This document shows, piece by piece, positions 45,205 to 53,240 of a stretch of 64,000 bases of DNA. Origin of the DNA: Caldifarciminota bacterium (GTDB lineage Bacteria > Hydrothermota > Hydrothermia > LBFQ01 > DSFT01); NCBI GenBank assembly GCA_025060695.1, contig JANXBH010000003.1:54114-118113 (forward strand), given 5' to 3'. The translations under genes were made by a program, and so were the position numbers. Numbering within the stretch: the first letter of the stretch is position 1; each line of letters begins with the position of its first letter. The notes under the pieces were generated by a model, which was not told the origin of the DNA, made no database searches, and worked only from the letters and a program-made list of their open reading frames with translations.

Positions 45205-46931
45205 GAACATTCTTAGTAAAAAAGAAGTTAAACTTAGAATTACTAAGGCATAGAGGTCCAGATAGTATTGGATATTATGAAGATGACTATATAAGCTTAG
45301 GTTTTTGTAGACTAAAAATTATTGACCTTTCAGATAAAGCAAATCAACCTATGTCATATGACAATCTTATAATTGCATTTAATGGAGAGATATATAATTT
45401 TTTAGAGTTAAAGAATGAGCTTTTAGAATACGAATTTAGGACAAAATCAGATACAGAAGTTCTTTTATATACTTTTCATAAATTTGGTGTTTTAAATGGT
45501 TTAAAGAAAATAGTAGGTATGTTTTCTATAGTTCTATACGACAAAAATGAAAGGAAAATTTATCTAATTAGAGATAGAGCAGGCATAAAGCCTTTATATT
45601 ATGCATTTTATAAAAATGGAATAGTTTTTTCCTCAGAAATAAAACCAATCTTAGACACCTTAGAAAAAAAGGATATAAATATACCCTCTTTGATAAATCA
45701 CTTTACATTTTTATTTAACTTTGATGAGAATACTGCATTTAGCAATGTTTATAAATTAAAACAAGCACATGTACTTGAATTTTCTGAAGTGGGAAAAAGG
45801 CTTTATCCATATTGGAAGTACGAATTTTATAATGAAATTAAGGATATAAAGGAGGCAAAGGAAAAGTTCGTATATATTTTTGACGAAGTAGTAAAAAGTC
45901 AGCTAATAAGTGATGTTGAAGTTGGTATTTTTCTTAGCGGAGGAATAGATTCTAGTTTAATTAGTATATTTTCAAGTAAATATAGAAAACTTAAGGCATT
46001 TAGTCTTATATATAAAAAAAGTGATATAGTAAAGGACGAGTATAAATATGCAAAAGTATTAAGTGAAAGATTAGGTATTGATTTAGAGGGTGTGGTTTTT
46101 GAAATGGATGAAGAGATATTGGATAAGTTTGTATATTATATAGAAGAGCCCGTTGGAGATCCTGCTGGTATTTCTACTTATTTAATGTGCGACTATAATA
46201 AATCAAGAGTAATAATTTCAGGTATGGGCGGAGATGAAATATTTGGAGGATATCCAAGATATAGAGCATATAGCCTATACAAAAAATTACACTTTTTACC
46301 AGTTCATAGAATATACTTTCCAAAATTATTCGGAAAAATTTCAAGAGATATTGAAAAACTAAAAAGAGTATGGAATAAGCCATATTACTACTATTTAAGT
46401 TATTACGATGATAAAGACGTAAGGGAATTGTTTAAATATAACTACGAACCATTTAAAACGGCTTTTGAAATTTATAAAGGAATAAATGGAAACTTCTATG
46501 AAAGAATGCTTATCTTTGATTTTATGACATTCTTACCTGAACACAATTTACTATATTCAGATAAATTATCTATGTCTAAAAGTGTAGAAATGAGAGTTCC
46601 ATTTTTAGATGATAGAATTTTAGAATTTTCAATGCTATTGGACACAAGAATAAAAATGGATAAATTATTACTTAAAGAAGTTTTAAAAAATTATTTTCCT
46701 GATGTTGTTAAAAGAAAAAAGATGGGCTTTGGAGGTCCAATAAGAACTTGGCTATATAATAACAAGGACCTTGTAATAAGAGAAGTTGAAAAGCTAAAAA
46801 CATTAGATTTTATAAATATGGATAAAGTAAGAAAGGTAGTAAATGAGGAATTTAGTAATAAGAAGTTCAATTATCTTCAAGTATTTCAATTCCTTGTAGT
46901 TTCAAGATGGCTTGAAATATTTAAGTTTTAA
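45189..46931 (+). CDS. asnB: asparagine synthase (glutamine-hydrolysing)
   Basis: A 580-residue enzyme. After Met removal Cys2 (MCGFLGTF) is the glutaminase nucleophile; RHRGPDSIGYY, AFNGEIYNFLELK and IRDRAGIKPLYYAF complete the N-terminal domain. The synthetase domain has the ATP loop GIFLSGGIDSSLISIFS and the segment GMGGDEIFGGYPRY, then SVEMRVPFLDD. It could make asparagine or amidate a sugar, since some family members act in polysaccharide loci. It starts inside purM and overlaps the convergent gene by 4 nt. Confidence 0.92.
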   Translation: MCGFLGTFLVKKKLNLELLRHRGPDSIGYYEDDYISLGFCRLKIIDLSDKANQPMSYDNLIIAFNGEIYNFLELKNELLEYEFRTKSDTEVLLYTFHKFGVLNGLKKIVGMFSIVLYDKNERKIYLIRDRAGIKPLYYAFYKNGIVFSSEIKPILDTLEKKDINIPSLINHFTFLFNFDENTAFSNVYKLKQAHVLEFSEVGKRLYPYWKYEFYNEIKDIKEAKEKFVYIFDEVVKSQLISDVEVGIFLSGGIDSSLISIFSSKYRKLKAFSLIYKKSDIVKDEYKYAKVLSERLGIDLEGVVFEMDEEILDKFVYYIEEPVGDPAGISTYLMCDYNKSRVIISGMGGDEIFGGYPRYRAYSLYKKLHFLPVHRIYFPKLFGKISRDIEKLKRVWNKPYYYYLSYYDDKDVRELFKYNYEPFKTAFEIYKGINGNFYERMLIFDFMTFLPEHNLLYSDKLSMSKSVEMRVPFLDDRILEFSMLLDTRIKMDKLLLKEVLKNYFPDVVKRKKMGFGGPIRTWLYNNKDLVIREVEKLKTLDFINMDKVRKVVNEEFSNKKFNYLQVFQFLVVSRWLEIFKF

Positions 46932-49252
46932 AAATTCAACATAACATTAAGCCCAAAATTCCTATATGTCCTAATAGGGTTGTATCCATAACTTCCAAAG
47001 ATTACAATATTATAGTTCCTAATGCGAAAAACGTAGTTAGTATATAAATTCAAATCAAGACCACTTGGAATATACTCTGAGTAAGAAGAAAATCTATATT
47101 CTAAGCCAAAGTTTAAAATTCTTCTAAATTCTAAATATACAAAAGGAGTTGTCCTTGAGTATATACCAATACCTAATTCAAAGTTTTTTATTTCAACTCC
47201 GATACTATTTTTAAGATAGCTTAAAATACCTCTTTGATTAAAATACTTGCTTTTTAACGTAAATATTCTATATTTTATTTTACTATTAATTTCTTCATAG
47301 TCTAATTGCTTAGAATAGCTTGCGTAATTATAGCTTGAAGAAATTGCAAAAAATAAGTTATCTTTGCCCTTAGAGAACGAAATATCAGCATTTTTATAAT
47401 TCATGTAAAAACTTCCAATTATATATGAACTTTTACCACTTATATAAATAGGATAAATCTGTTTTATATAACTTCCATGACTATCATAGTAGTATGTGTT
47501 TGATTTTGCATCGTAAGAATAGCTTCCAAAACCATCTCCCACAAATATATATCTTTCTAAATACACTACATTAGGCTCAGAAATATAGTTTATATCAAAA
47601 CTATAATTTTGCATAGTTTTAAATATTCTAAATTGTAAATTCTGTTTTTCTAACACATAAAAACCTATAAAGTTAAAGATATTACTATTTATCCCAAAAC
47701 CAATCTCATTTTCTATATTTTTTGAAATTCTCAAATTGTAAATAGGATAAAATGCAGTATTTGTTTTAAAGGAAATTCTACTAAATGCACTATCTATAAA
47801 GTTATAGTCATATTCAAAAAAGAAAACATCCCTTTGAAAATTTAAATTTAACTTTCTTCTATTTGATATGAAATCAAAATAAATATTTTTATGCTCTAAC
47901 TTTATTCCCAAAAAGTTATCTAAAATATATGGCTCTAAGTTGAAAAACTTAACATAAATATAGTTTCCCAAATTGGAAAATAGTATGTTTCTTGGTAGTG
48001 TATATTCTGAATTTACTCGCTTTTTCCTTTTTATACCAAATGAAAAGGAGTTATATTTAAAGTTAAGGTCAGATTCAAAGTCAAATTTTCCAACATTGTA
48101 TTTAAAGTAGTTTGGATTTACTTCAAGTATAGAAAATTTACCATTTGTAAATTTAAAGTTTATTTCTCTTTCAATTCTTGGAGGTTCGTAGTATTCTAAT
48201 GGTTCATAATTTCCTTTCCCCTTTCCTACAAAATAATAAAAATTGCCCTGACTATTATATTCATAAGAACCACCTAAAAAAGGAAAAAACCTTACTATAT
48301 ACTCACCACTACCCTCCCCTACATAAACAAATATGCTATCTATCTTATTATAACTTCCCCTATCCGACTTATAATAACTTGGATAATATCCGGGACTTTC
48401 AATATACTTTATCGTATCACTTTCATACTTAATAATTTTCCTTAACTGATAAATACCAATATTTCCATATCCAAGTTCAATATGCTCCCTTTGTCCATCA
48501 ATTTGAGTATACTGATATTCTATAGTTAATCTATCACCCTTTTTTACAACTACATTTGGCTTTAGAATAATAGTCCCCATATCATAATTTGCAATGTAGT
48601 CATCTTCTTCCAATTTGACACCATTTAAATAAACCTTTATAGAACCATATACAATATTATAATTTCGCGAAAATTTATATGGCCCTCTATTGTTTTCCTC
48701 AAGGTATATATCCATCCTTTCAAATAAATATCTTTCATATCCGAAAACTCCAAAAAACCTATTACTTTTTACATTTATACCAAATATCCTATAGTTTTTA
48801 TAGTTAAAAATACCCGAGTTTAAATGCAAACTACTTGAACTAAGATTTAAATAACTTTCTTCAAGTTCCTCAAGAGTTATAGTTCTATTAGTAGAATAAG
48901 ACTTTACAATAGCTGATATTTTATAGTTTCTATAAGTTCCATTTATATTTGCACTAATACCTTGATTTTGTTCTATACCTGAACTAAAACCAACTTTCCA
49001 AAATGCACTGCCAAAAAAGTTAAAATAAGAATTTTCTTCATTACTTTCAAAAAAATTAGCTAAAGAAGTATTTTGAAATACTTTCTCATAATAAACTTTT
49101 GTATTTGTCTGCAAAGGTCTTACGTATATTCTTGAGCTATCTAAAATAACTTGAAAACCTCCATTTGTAAGAAAACTATTAAAAACAACCGAATTTAATA
49201 GAAAAATCGTATCTGATATAAGATTTACACTATCTCTTAAAAGTGCAATCAA
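46928..49252 (-). CDS. large surface or outer-membrane protein sharing a module with SprA
   Basis: About 774 residues. A module near residue 210 (KVYLNGVKLEEDDYIANYDM, then GDRLTIEYQYT) is like the one in SprA at residues about 505-540. Repeated GDGFGSYSYD and GKGKGNYEPL elements and long runs of Tyr/Phe/Asn-rich strands point to a C-terminal outer-membrane barrel. The frame is open to 49312, but that part overlaps two promoter elements. I chose TTG at 49252, 20 nt after the minus-strand TAAAAT; a start slightly upstream is possible. No clear signal peptide is seen. Function unknown. Confidence 0.5.
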   Translation of the reverse strand: MIALLRDSVNLISDTIFLLNSVVFNSFLTNGGFQVILDSSRIYVRPLQTNTKVYYEKVFQNTSLANFFESNEENSYFNFFGSAFWKVGFSSGIEQNQGISANINGTYRNYKISAIVKSYSTNRTITLEELEESYLNLSSSSLHLNSGIFNYKNYRIFGINVKSNRFFGVFGYERYLFERMDIYLEENNRGPYKFSRNYNIVYGSIKVYLNGVKLEEDDYIANYDMGTIILKPNVVVKKGDRLTIEYQYTQIDGQREHIELGYGNIGIYQLRKIIKYESDTIKYIESPGYYPSYYKSDRGSYNKIDSIFVYVGEGSGEYIVRFFPFLGGSYEYNSQGNFYYFVGKGKGNYEPLEYYEPPRIEREINFKFTNGKFSILEVNPNYFKYNVGKFDFESDLNFKYNSFSFGIKRKKRVNSEYTLPRNILFSNLGNYIYVKFFNLEPYILDNFLGIKLEHKNIYFDFISNRRKLNLNFQRDVFFFEYDYNFIDSAFSRISFKTNTAFYPIYNLRISKNIENEIGFGINSNIFNFIGFYVLEKQNLQFRIFKTMQNYSFDINYISEPNVVYLERYIFVGDGFGSYSYDAKSNTYYYDSHGSYIKQIYPIYISGKSSYIIGSFYMNYKNADISFSKGKDNLFFAISSSYNYASYSKQLDYEEINSKIKYRIFTLKSKYFNQRGILSYLKNSIGVEIKNFELGIGIYSRTTPFVYLEFRRILNFGLEYRFSSYSEYIPSGLDLNLYTNYVFRIRNYNIVIFGSYGYNPIRTYRNFGLNVMLNF

Positions 49253-49272
49253 ACAAAATAAATTGTTATTAA

Positions 49273-49294
49273 ATTTTAAAGTAAGCTCTAAAAT
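49273..49294. promoter_or_regulatory. divergent back-to-back -10-like elements
   Basis: Minus-strand TAAAAT (49278-49273, in ACTTTAAAATTTAATA) faces the surface-protein gene. Plus-strand TAAAAT (49289-49294, in GCTCTAAAATTTCGG) lies 7 nt before the pepA ATG at 49302. The hexamers are 10 nt apart. Confidence 0.55.
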
Positions 49295-49301
49295 TTCGGA
49301 T

Positions 49302-50582
49302 ATGATAAGCATAAAATTTATAGAAAAGCAAGAAGATATTGACTTTCAGGCTATCTTTGAGCCAAGTGATATAGAAGAGAGTATTTCATTTATTCCACCA
49401 AATATCTTTAAAGTAAAATTTGAAAATACAAGAGAATACATAAAGAATATATCTAATATGGTAAAGCAGATGAAACTAAAAAGAGTTGGAATAAAGATAA
49501 ACGATGAAGTAGAAAAGGCTATTGAGGAGCTTTATTTACAGCATTATGTGTTTGATAAGTATAAAACAAAAAAAGAAGATTTGAATTGTGAATTTTATAT
49601 ATTTTCAAAAGAGAAAGATTATACTATCTCAAAGATATTAGCTGAAAGCACGAATTACACGAGAAACTTAGTAAACGAACCACCAAACGTAATATATCCA
49701 GAAACACTAAAGGACGAAGCTATAAATTTAGGAAAAACCTATGGTTTTGATATTGAGGTTTTTGATAGGAAAAAACTGAAGGATTTGGGTTTTAATGCAT
49801 TTTTAGCAGTCTCAAGTGGCTCTATAAAAGAGCCATATTTTGTTCATATTTCATATAAAAGAGGAGAGCCTAAGATAAAGTTAGCTATTGTAGGAAAAGC
49901 ATTAACTTTTGACAGTGGTGGACTTAATATAAAGACATACGAAGGTATGGTTGATATGAAAATAGATATGGCTGGTGCGGGTGTGGTATTGGGAGTATTT
50001 AAGGGCTTAGGTGAGTTAAAACTTGACAATATAGAGGTTCATGGATTTTTTGCAGCATGCGAAAACTTACCTTCTGGCTCAGCAATGAAACCCGGAGATG
50101 TAGTTAGAGCATATAATGGAAAAACTATTGAAATATTAAATACTGATGCTGAAGGTAGATTGACATTTGCAGATGTTCTTTCATATGTCTCAAAGAACTA
50201 TAAATTAGACTATATAATAGATTTTGCCACATTAACGGGTGCGATAGTTGTTGCACTTGGTGAATATAGAGCAGGTATTTTTACACCGAATAGGGATTTA
50301 TACAATAAAATTGAATATTATGGAAGTTTGGCTAATGAGAACTATTGGCTAATGCCATTAGATGAAAATATAGCAAAAAAGCTAAAAAGTAAAGTTGCAG
50401 ATGTAAAAAATACAGGAGATAGAGCAGGCGGTGCAATATTTGCCGCACTATTTTTAAGAGAATTCTTAGAAGACCCTAACATATGGGCACATATAGATAT
50501 TGCAGGTGTTGCTTATAGTAATGAAATTGGAGCAACAGGCTTTGGAGTAAGAACTATTCTATATTGGTTATTAAATTTATAG
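49302..50582 (+). CDS. pepA: leucyl aminopeptidase (M17 family)
   Basis: A 426-residue cytosolic aminopeptidase. Metal and active-site motifs: KALTFDSGGLNIKTYEGMVD, MAGAGVVLGVFKG, the signature NTDAEGRLTFADVL, and FATLTGAIVVALGEYRAG. The N-terminal domain is short. The ATG at 49302 is chosen over 49263 because the longer frame translates through the promoter element. No partner operon gene; Hsp20 follows with its own promoter element. Confidence 0.94.
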   Translation: MISIKFIEKQEDIDFQAIFEPSDIEESISFIPPNIFKVKFENTREYIKNISNMVKQMKLKRVGIKINDEVEKAIEELYLQHYVFDKYKTKKEDLNCEFYIFSKEKDYTISKILAESTNYTRNLVNEPPNVIYPETLKDEAINLGKTYGFDIEVFDRKKLKDLGFNAFLAVSSGSIKEPYFVHISYKRGEPKIKLAIVGKALTFDSGGLNIKTYEGMVDMKIDMAGAGVVLGVFKGLGELKLDNIEVHGFFAACENLPSGSAMKPGDVVRAYNGKTIEILNTDAEGRLTFADVLSYVSKNYKLDYIIDFATLTGAIVVALGEYRAGIFTPNRDLYNKIEYYGSLANENYWLMPLDENIAKKLKSKVADVKNTGDRAGGAIFAALFLREFLEDPNIWAHIDIAGVAYSNEIGATGFGVRTILYWLLNL

Positions 50583-50590
50583 TTTGGCTT

Positions 50591-50596
50591 TAAAAT
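50591..50596 (+). promoter_or_regulatory. -10-like element (TAAAAT) of the hsp20-grpE operon
   Basis: GGCTTTAAAATTTTAG, 27 nt before the chosen ATG. This is the one motif-driven unit here with a Shine-Dalgarno leader. No CIRCE-type inverted repeat is visible. Confidence 0.5.
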
Positions 50597-50610
50597 TTTA
50601 GACTTACAAA

Positions 50611-50617
50611 AAGGAGG
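50611..50617 (+). promoter_or_regulatory. Shine-Dalgarno deciding the hsp20 start
   Basis: AAGGAGG directly abuts the ATG at 50618, too close for initiation, but is 6 nt from the ATG at 50624, which is therefore preferred. Confidence 0.7.
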
Positions 50618-50623
50618 ATGAAA

Positions 50624-51070
50624 ATGAAAAAGTATCCAGTAAGAAGAAGTATAATAGAAGAACTCTTTGAAAAGCCACTTTCAATTTTAAGTGAGTTCGA
50701 AAGAAGACTATCTGAGGTAGAAGAGGGAAAAGTAAAGGTATGGTCTCCTTATATAGATATGGTTGAGTATGATGACAGATATGAAGTAGTAGTTGAACTT
50801 CCAGGAATAGAAAAAGAAAATATAAAGGTAAATATAAAGAATAATCTTTTAATTGTTAGTGGTGAAAAGAAGGAACATTATGAAAAGAAAGATAATATGA
50901 CTTTTCATTATCAGTCCATTTCTTATGGTAAATTCCAAGCGGAAGTTGGCATACCATCTGATGTTGAAATTGAAAAGATATCCGCAAGTTATAAAAATGG
51001 AGTTTTAAAATTAACTCTTCCAAAATCTATAAGGGAGGAGAAAAAAGAAATTAAGATTGAATTTGAATAA
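50624..51070 (+). CDS. small heat shock protein Hsp20
   Basis: A 148-residue alpha-crystallin-domain chaperone that holds unfolding proteins. The domain spans about residues 40-140: VEYDDRYEVVVELPGIEKEN, NNLLIVSGEKKEH, and the conserved NGVLKLTLPK near the end, with a C-terminal IKIEFE in place of the IxI motif. It shares the stop/start TAATG with grpE, giving a two-chaperone stress operon without dnaK or dnaJ in view. Confidence 0.93.
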   Translation: MKKYPVRRSIIEELFEKPLSILSEFERRLSEVEEGKVKVWSPYIDMVEYDDRYEVVVELPGIEKENIKVNIKNNLLIVSGEKKEHYEKKDNMTFHYQSISYGKFQAEVGIPSDVEIEKISASYKNGVLKLTLPKSIREEKKEIKIEFE

Positions 51071-51558
51071 TGATTTTTCATTCATTACTTTATAGAAAAT
51101 TATTAAATAGGCTTAAAAAATCAAATAATGAGTTAACAGACTTAAAAGAAAGATACGTTAGACTACTATCTGATTTAGAAAATTACAAAAAGACAGTATC
51201 AAGAAAAGCGAGCGAAGAAAAGGAAATTGAAAAAGAAAAAATATTCAAGGAAATTATATTAATTGTAGATAACTTTGATAGAGCTTTGGATTTTATAAAA
51301 AAATCAAACGGTAATGACGATATAAAAAAAGGCGTCGAGATGATATATAAACAACTTATAGGTTTTCTAAATAATAACGGTATAGAACAAATATCCTTTA
51401 AGGGAAAAAGTTTTGACCCAAAGTTATGCGAAGCTCTTGTTGTAAAGGAAGGAGATGAAGATAACATAGTAGTTGAGGAATTTGAAAAAGCATATGTATA
51501 TAAGGGGAAAGTATTAAAGCCTGCAAAAGTTGCAGTTTCTAAGAAAATCACATCCTAA
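51070..51558 (+). CDS. grpE: nucleotide exchange factor GrpE
   Basis: A 162-residue DnaK co-chaperone. Residues about 10-75 are a long coiled coil ([20 protein letters not shown]), followed by [10 protein letters not shown], the four-helix part and the beta-wing [11 protein letters not shown] ... [13 protein letters not shown]. Length is slightly short because the usual acidic N-terminal tail is missing. It overlaps hsp20 by one base and the convergent carboxylase gene by 11 nt. Confidence 0.92.
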   Translation: MIFHSLLYRKLLNRLKKSNNELTDLKERYVRLLSDLENYKKTVSRKASEEKEIEKEKIFKEIILIVDNFDRALDFIKKSNGNDDIKKGVEMIYKQLIGFLNNNGIEQISFKGKSFDPKLCEALVVKEGDEDNIVVEEFEKAYVYKGKVLKPAKVAVSKKITS

Positions 51559-53164
51559 ATACAGGCCAAGATTTATTTGAATAATCTTCTATAACTCTAT
51601 TTAAGCAAACTGAAAGTAGAAATCCGATTATTTCTCTGGTATCTCTTGGATCTATTATTCCATCATCCCACAGTCTTGCAGTTGAATAATATGCACTACT
51701 TTCAAGCTCATATTTTTTATATATTTGATTTCTAATATTCTCTATTTCTTCTTGCGGGACTTCTTTATTCATTCTCTTATACTTATTTTCAGTTATTATT
51801 TTCATTACTAAAAATGCTTGCTCAGCACCCATTACTGAAATTTTACTAAATGGATACATCAGTAAAAATCTTGGATTATATGCTCTACCTGCCATAGCGT
51901 AGTTTCCGGCACCATGAGATGAACCAACTATTAGAGTAATTTTAGGAACTTGAGTAGCGCTTACTGCTTGAACCATCTTTGCTCCATGTTTAGCTATACC
52001 TTGCTCCTCATAAAATTTACCCACCATAAAACCTGTAATATTTTGCAAAAATAAAAGTGGAATTCTTCTTTGAGAACATAGCATTATAAAATGAGCACCT
52101 TTTAGAGCACTTTCGGAAAATAGAACACCATTATTTGCAACTATTCCTAAAGGAATACCCTTTATCCTTGCAAAACCACATACTAATGTTTGTCCATAGT
52201 TTTTCTTAAATTCATCAAACCTACTTCCATCTACAATCCTTGCAATTATTTCCCTTATATCAAAAGGTTTGTATATATCCCTTGGAATAATCCCTAAAAT
52301 TTCATCAATATCGTACATCGGCTCCTCACTTTCAGTAATATCTATATAACTTAAATCCTTAGTTCTATTTAAATTCCTTACTATTGACCTTACAATTTCA
52401 ATAGCATGGTTATCATTTTCTGCAAGATAGTCAGTAACACCAGAAATATAAGAGTGCATGTATCCGCCACCAAGCTCCTCCTCACTTACATCTTCGCCTG
52501 TTGCCGCCTTTACAAGTGGAGGACCCCCAAGATAAATAGTACCTTGATTTCTCACAATTACATTTTCATCACTCATAGCAGGAACATATGCACCACCCGC
52601 AGTACACATACCCATAACACATGCAATCTGAGGAATACCAAGACTTGACATTAATGCCTGATTGTAAAATATTCTTCCAAAATGTTCCTTATCGGGAAAA
52701 ACCTGTGCTTGAAGTGGCAAAAATACACCACCCGAATCCACTAAATATATAATAGGTAGTCTATTTTCCAAAGCTATTTCCTGTGCTCTTATGTGCTTTC
52801 TAATTGTTTCAGGAAAATAAGTCCCTCCCTTTACTGTGCTATCATTTGCAACAATTACAACCTCTTTCCCCTCAACTATACCAATACCTGTAATTATACC
52901 TGCTTGTGGAACTTCTTGGTCATATAAATTATAACAAGCCAGTGGAGAGAGCTCAAAAAACGGAGTATTTGGATCTATTAACTTTAGCACTCTTTCCCTT
53001 GCAAGCAATTTTCCCCTTTCTCTTTGAAGTTTCACAGCTCTTTCATCTCTTTTATTTCTAATCTCTTCCAAAATCCTTTTAAATTCCTCAACCTTAAACC
53101 TGTTATATTCGTAATTTTCTTTAAACTCCTCACTATTTACATTAACTTGACTTTTTATTATCAT
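51548..53164 (-). CDS. acyl-CoA carboxylase carboxyltransferase subunit (methylcrotonyl-CoA type)
   Basis: A 538-residue crotonase-fold subunit that moves carboxyl from biotin to an acyl-Co[57 protein letters not shown] and [15 protein letters not shown] match MccB-type subunits better than propionyl-CoA ones, and [20 protein letters not shown] lies in the second half. The substrate is inferred only from similarity. No biotin carboxylase or carrier gene is adjacent. ATG is 8 nt after CCTTAAAATTT. Confidence 0.88.
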   Translation of the reverse strand: MIIKSQVNVNSEEFKENYEYNRFKVEEFKRILEEIRNKRDERAVKLQRERGKLLARERVLKLIDPNTPFFELSPLACYNLYDQEVPQAGIITGIGIVEGKEVVIVANDSTVKGGTYFPETIRKHIRAQEIALENRLPIIYLVDSGGVFLPLQAQVFPDKEHFGRIFYNQALMSSLGIPQIACVMGMCTAGGAYVPAMSDENVIVRNQGTIYLGGPPLVKAATGEDVSEEELGGGYMHSYISGVTDYLAENDNHAIEIVRSIVRNLNRTKDLSYIDITESEEPMYDIDEILGIIPRDIYKPFDIREIIARIVDGSRFDEFKKNYGQTLVCGFARIKGIPLGIVANNGVLFSESALKGAHFIMLCSQRRIPLLFLQNITGFMVGKFYEEQGIAKHGAKMVQAVSATQVPKITLIVGSSHGAGNYAMAGRAYNPRFLLMYPFSKISVMGAEQAFLVMKIITENKYKRMNKEVPQEEIENIRNQIYKKYELESSAYYSTARLWDDGIIDPRDTREIIGFLLSVCLNRVIEDYSNKSWPVFRM

Positions 53165-53172
53165 AGCTTTAA

Positions 53173-53178
53173 ATTTTA
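53173..53178 (-). promoter_or_regulatory. -10-like element (TAAAAT) of the acyl-CoA carboxylase gene
   Basis: Minus-strand ACCTTAAAATTTAAAGCT lies 8 nt before the ATG at 53164 and begins just after the remnant sorting-domain tail of the upstream gene. Confidence 0.55.
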
Positions 53179-53183
53179 AGGTT

Positions 53184-53240
53184 TTAGCTTTTAATTATAA
53201 TCTTATTTGTGGAGTTGTTGACTTTTAAAATATATATACC
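53184..53240 (-). pseudogene. orphan tail of a T9SS sorting domain, out of frame with its gene
   Basis: In the frame shifted by two bases from the upstream gene, the DNA encodes [18 protein letters not shown] and a stop, the typical last strands of a type A sorting domain (compare KSGIYILKFDGK at the end of the 23528 protein). The in-frame product instead ends in KVYIF at 53225. About 25-35 residues of the domain are missing between the two parts, so an internal deletion plus frameshift is likely. Confidence 0.7.

Noticed and set aside
50581..50623. CIRCE or HAIR heat-shock operator before hsp20-grpE
   Set aside because: No 9-bp inverted repeat with the CIRCE core is present; only the common TAAAAT element and a Shine-Dalgarno are seen.
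53184..53224. Intrinsic terminator after the T9SS cargo operon
   Set aside because: No stem with a T-run could be drawn; the stretch is better explained as the out-of-frame sorting-domain tail followed by the carboxylase promoter.
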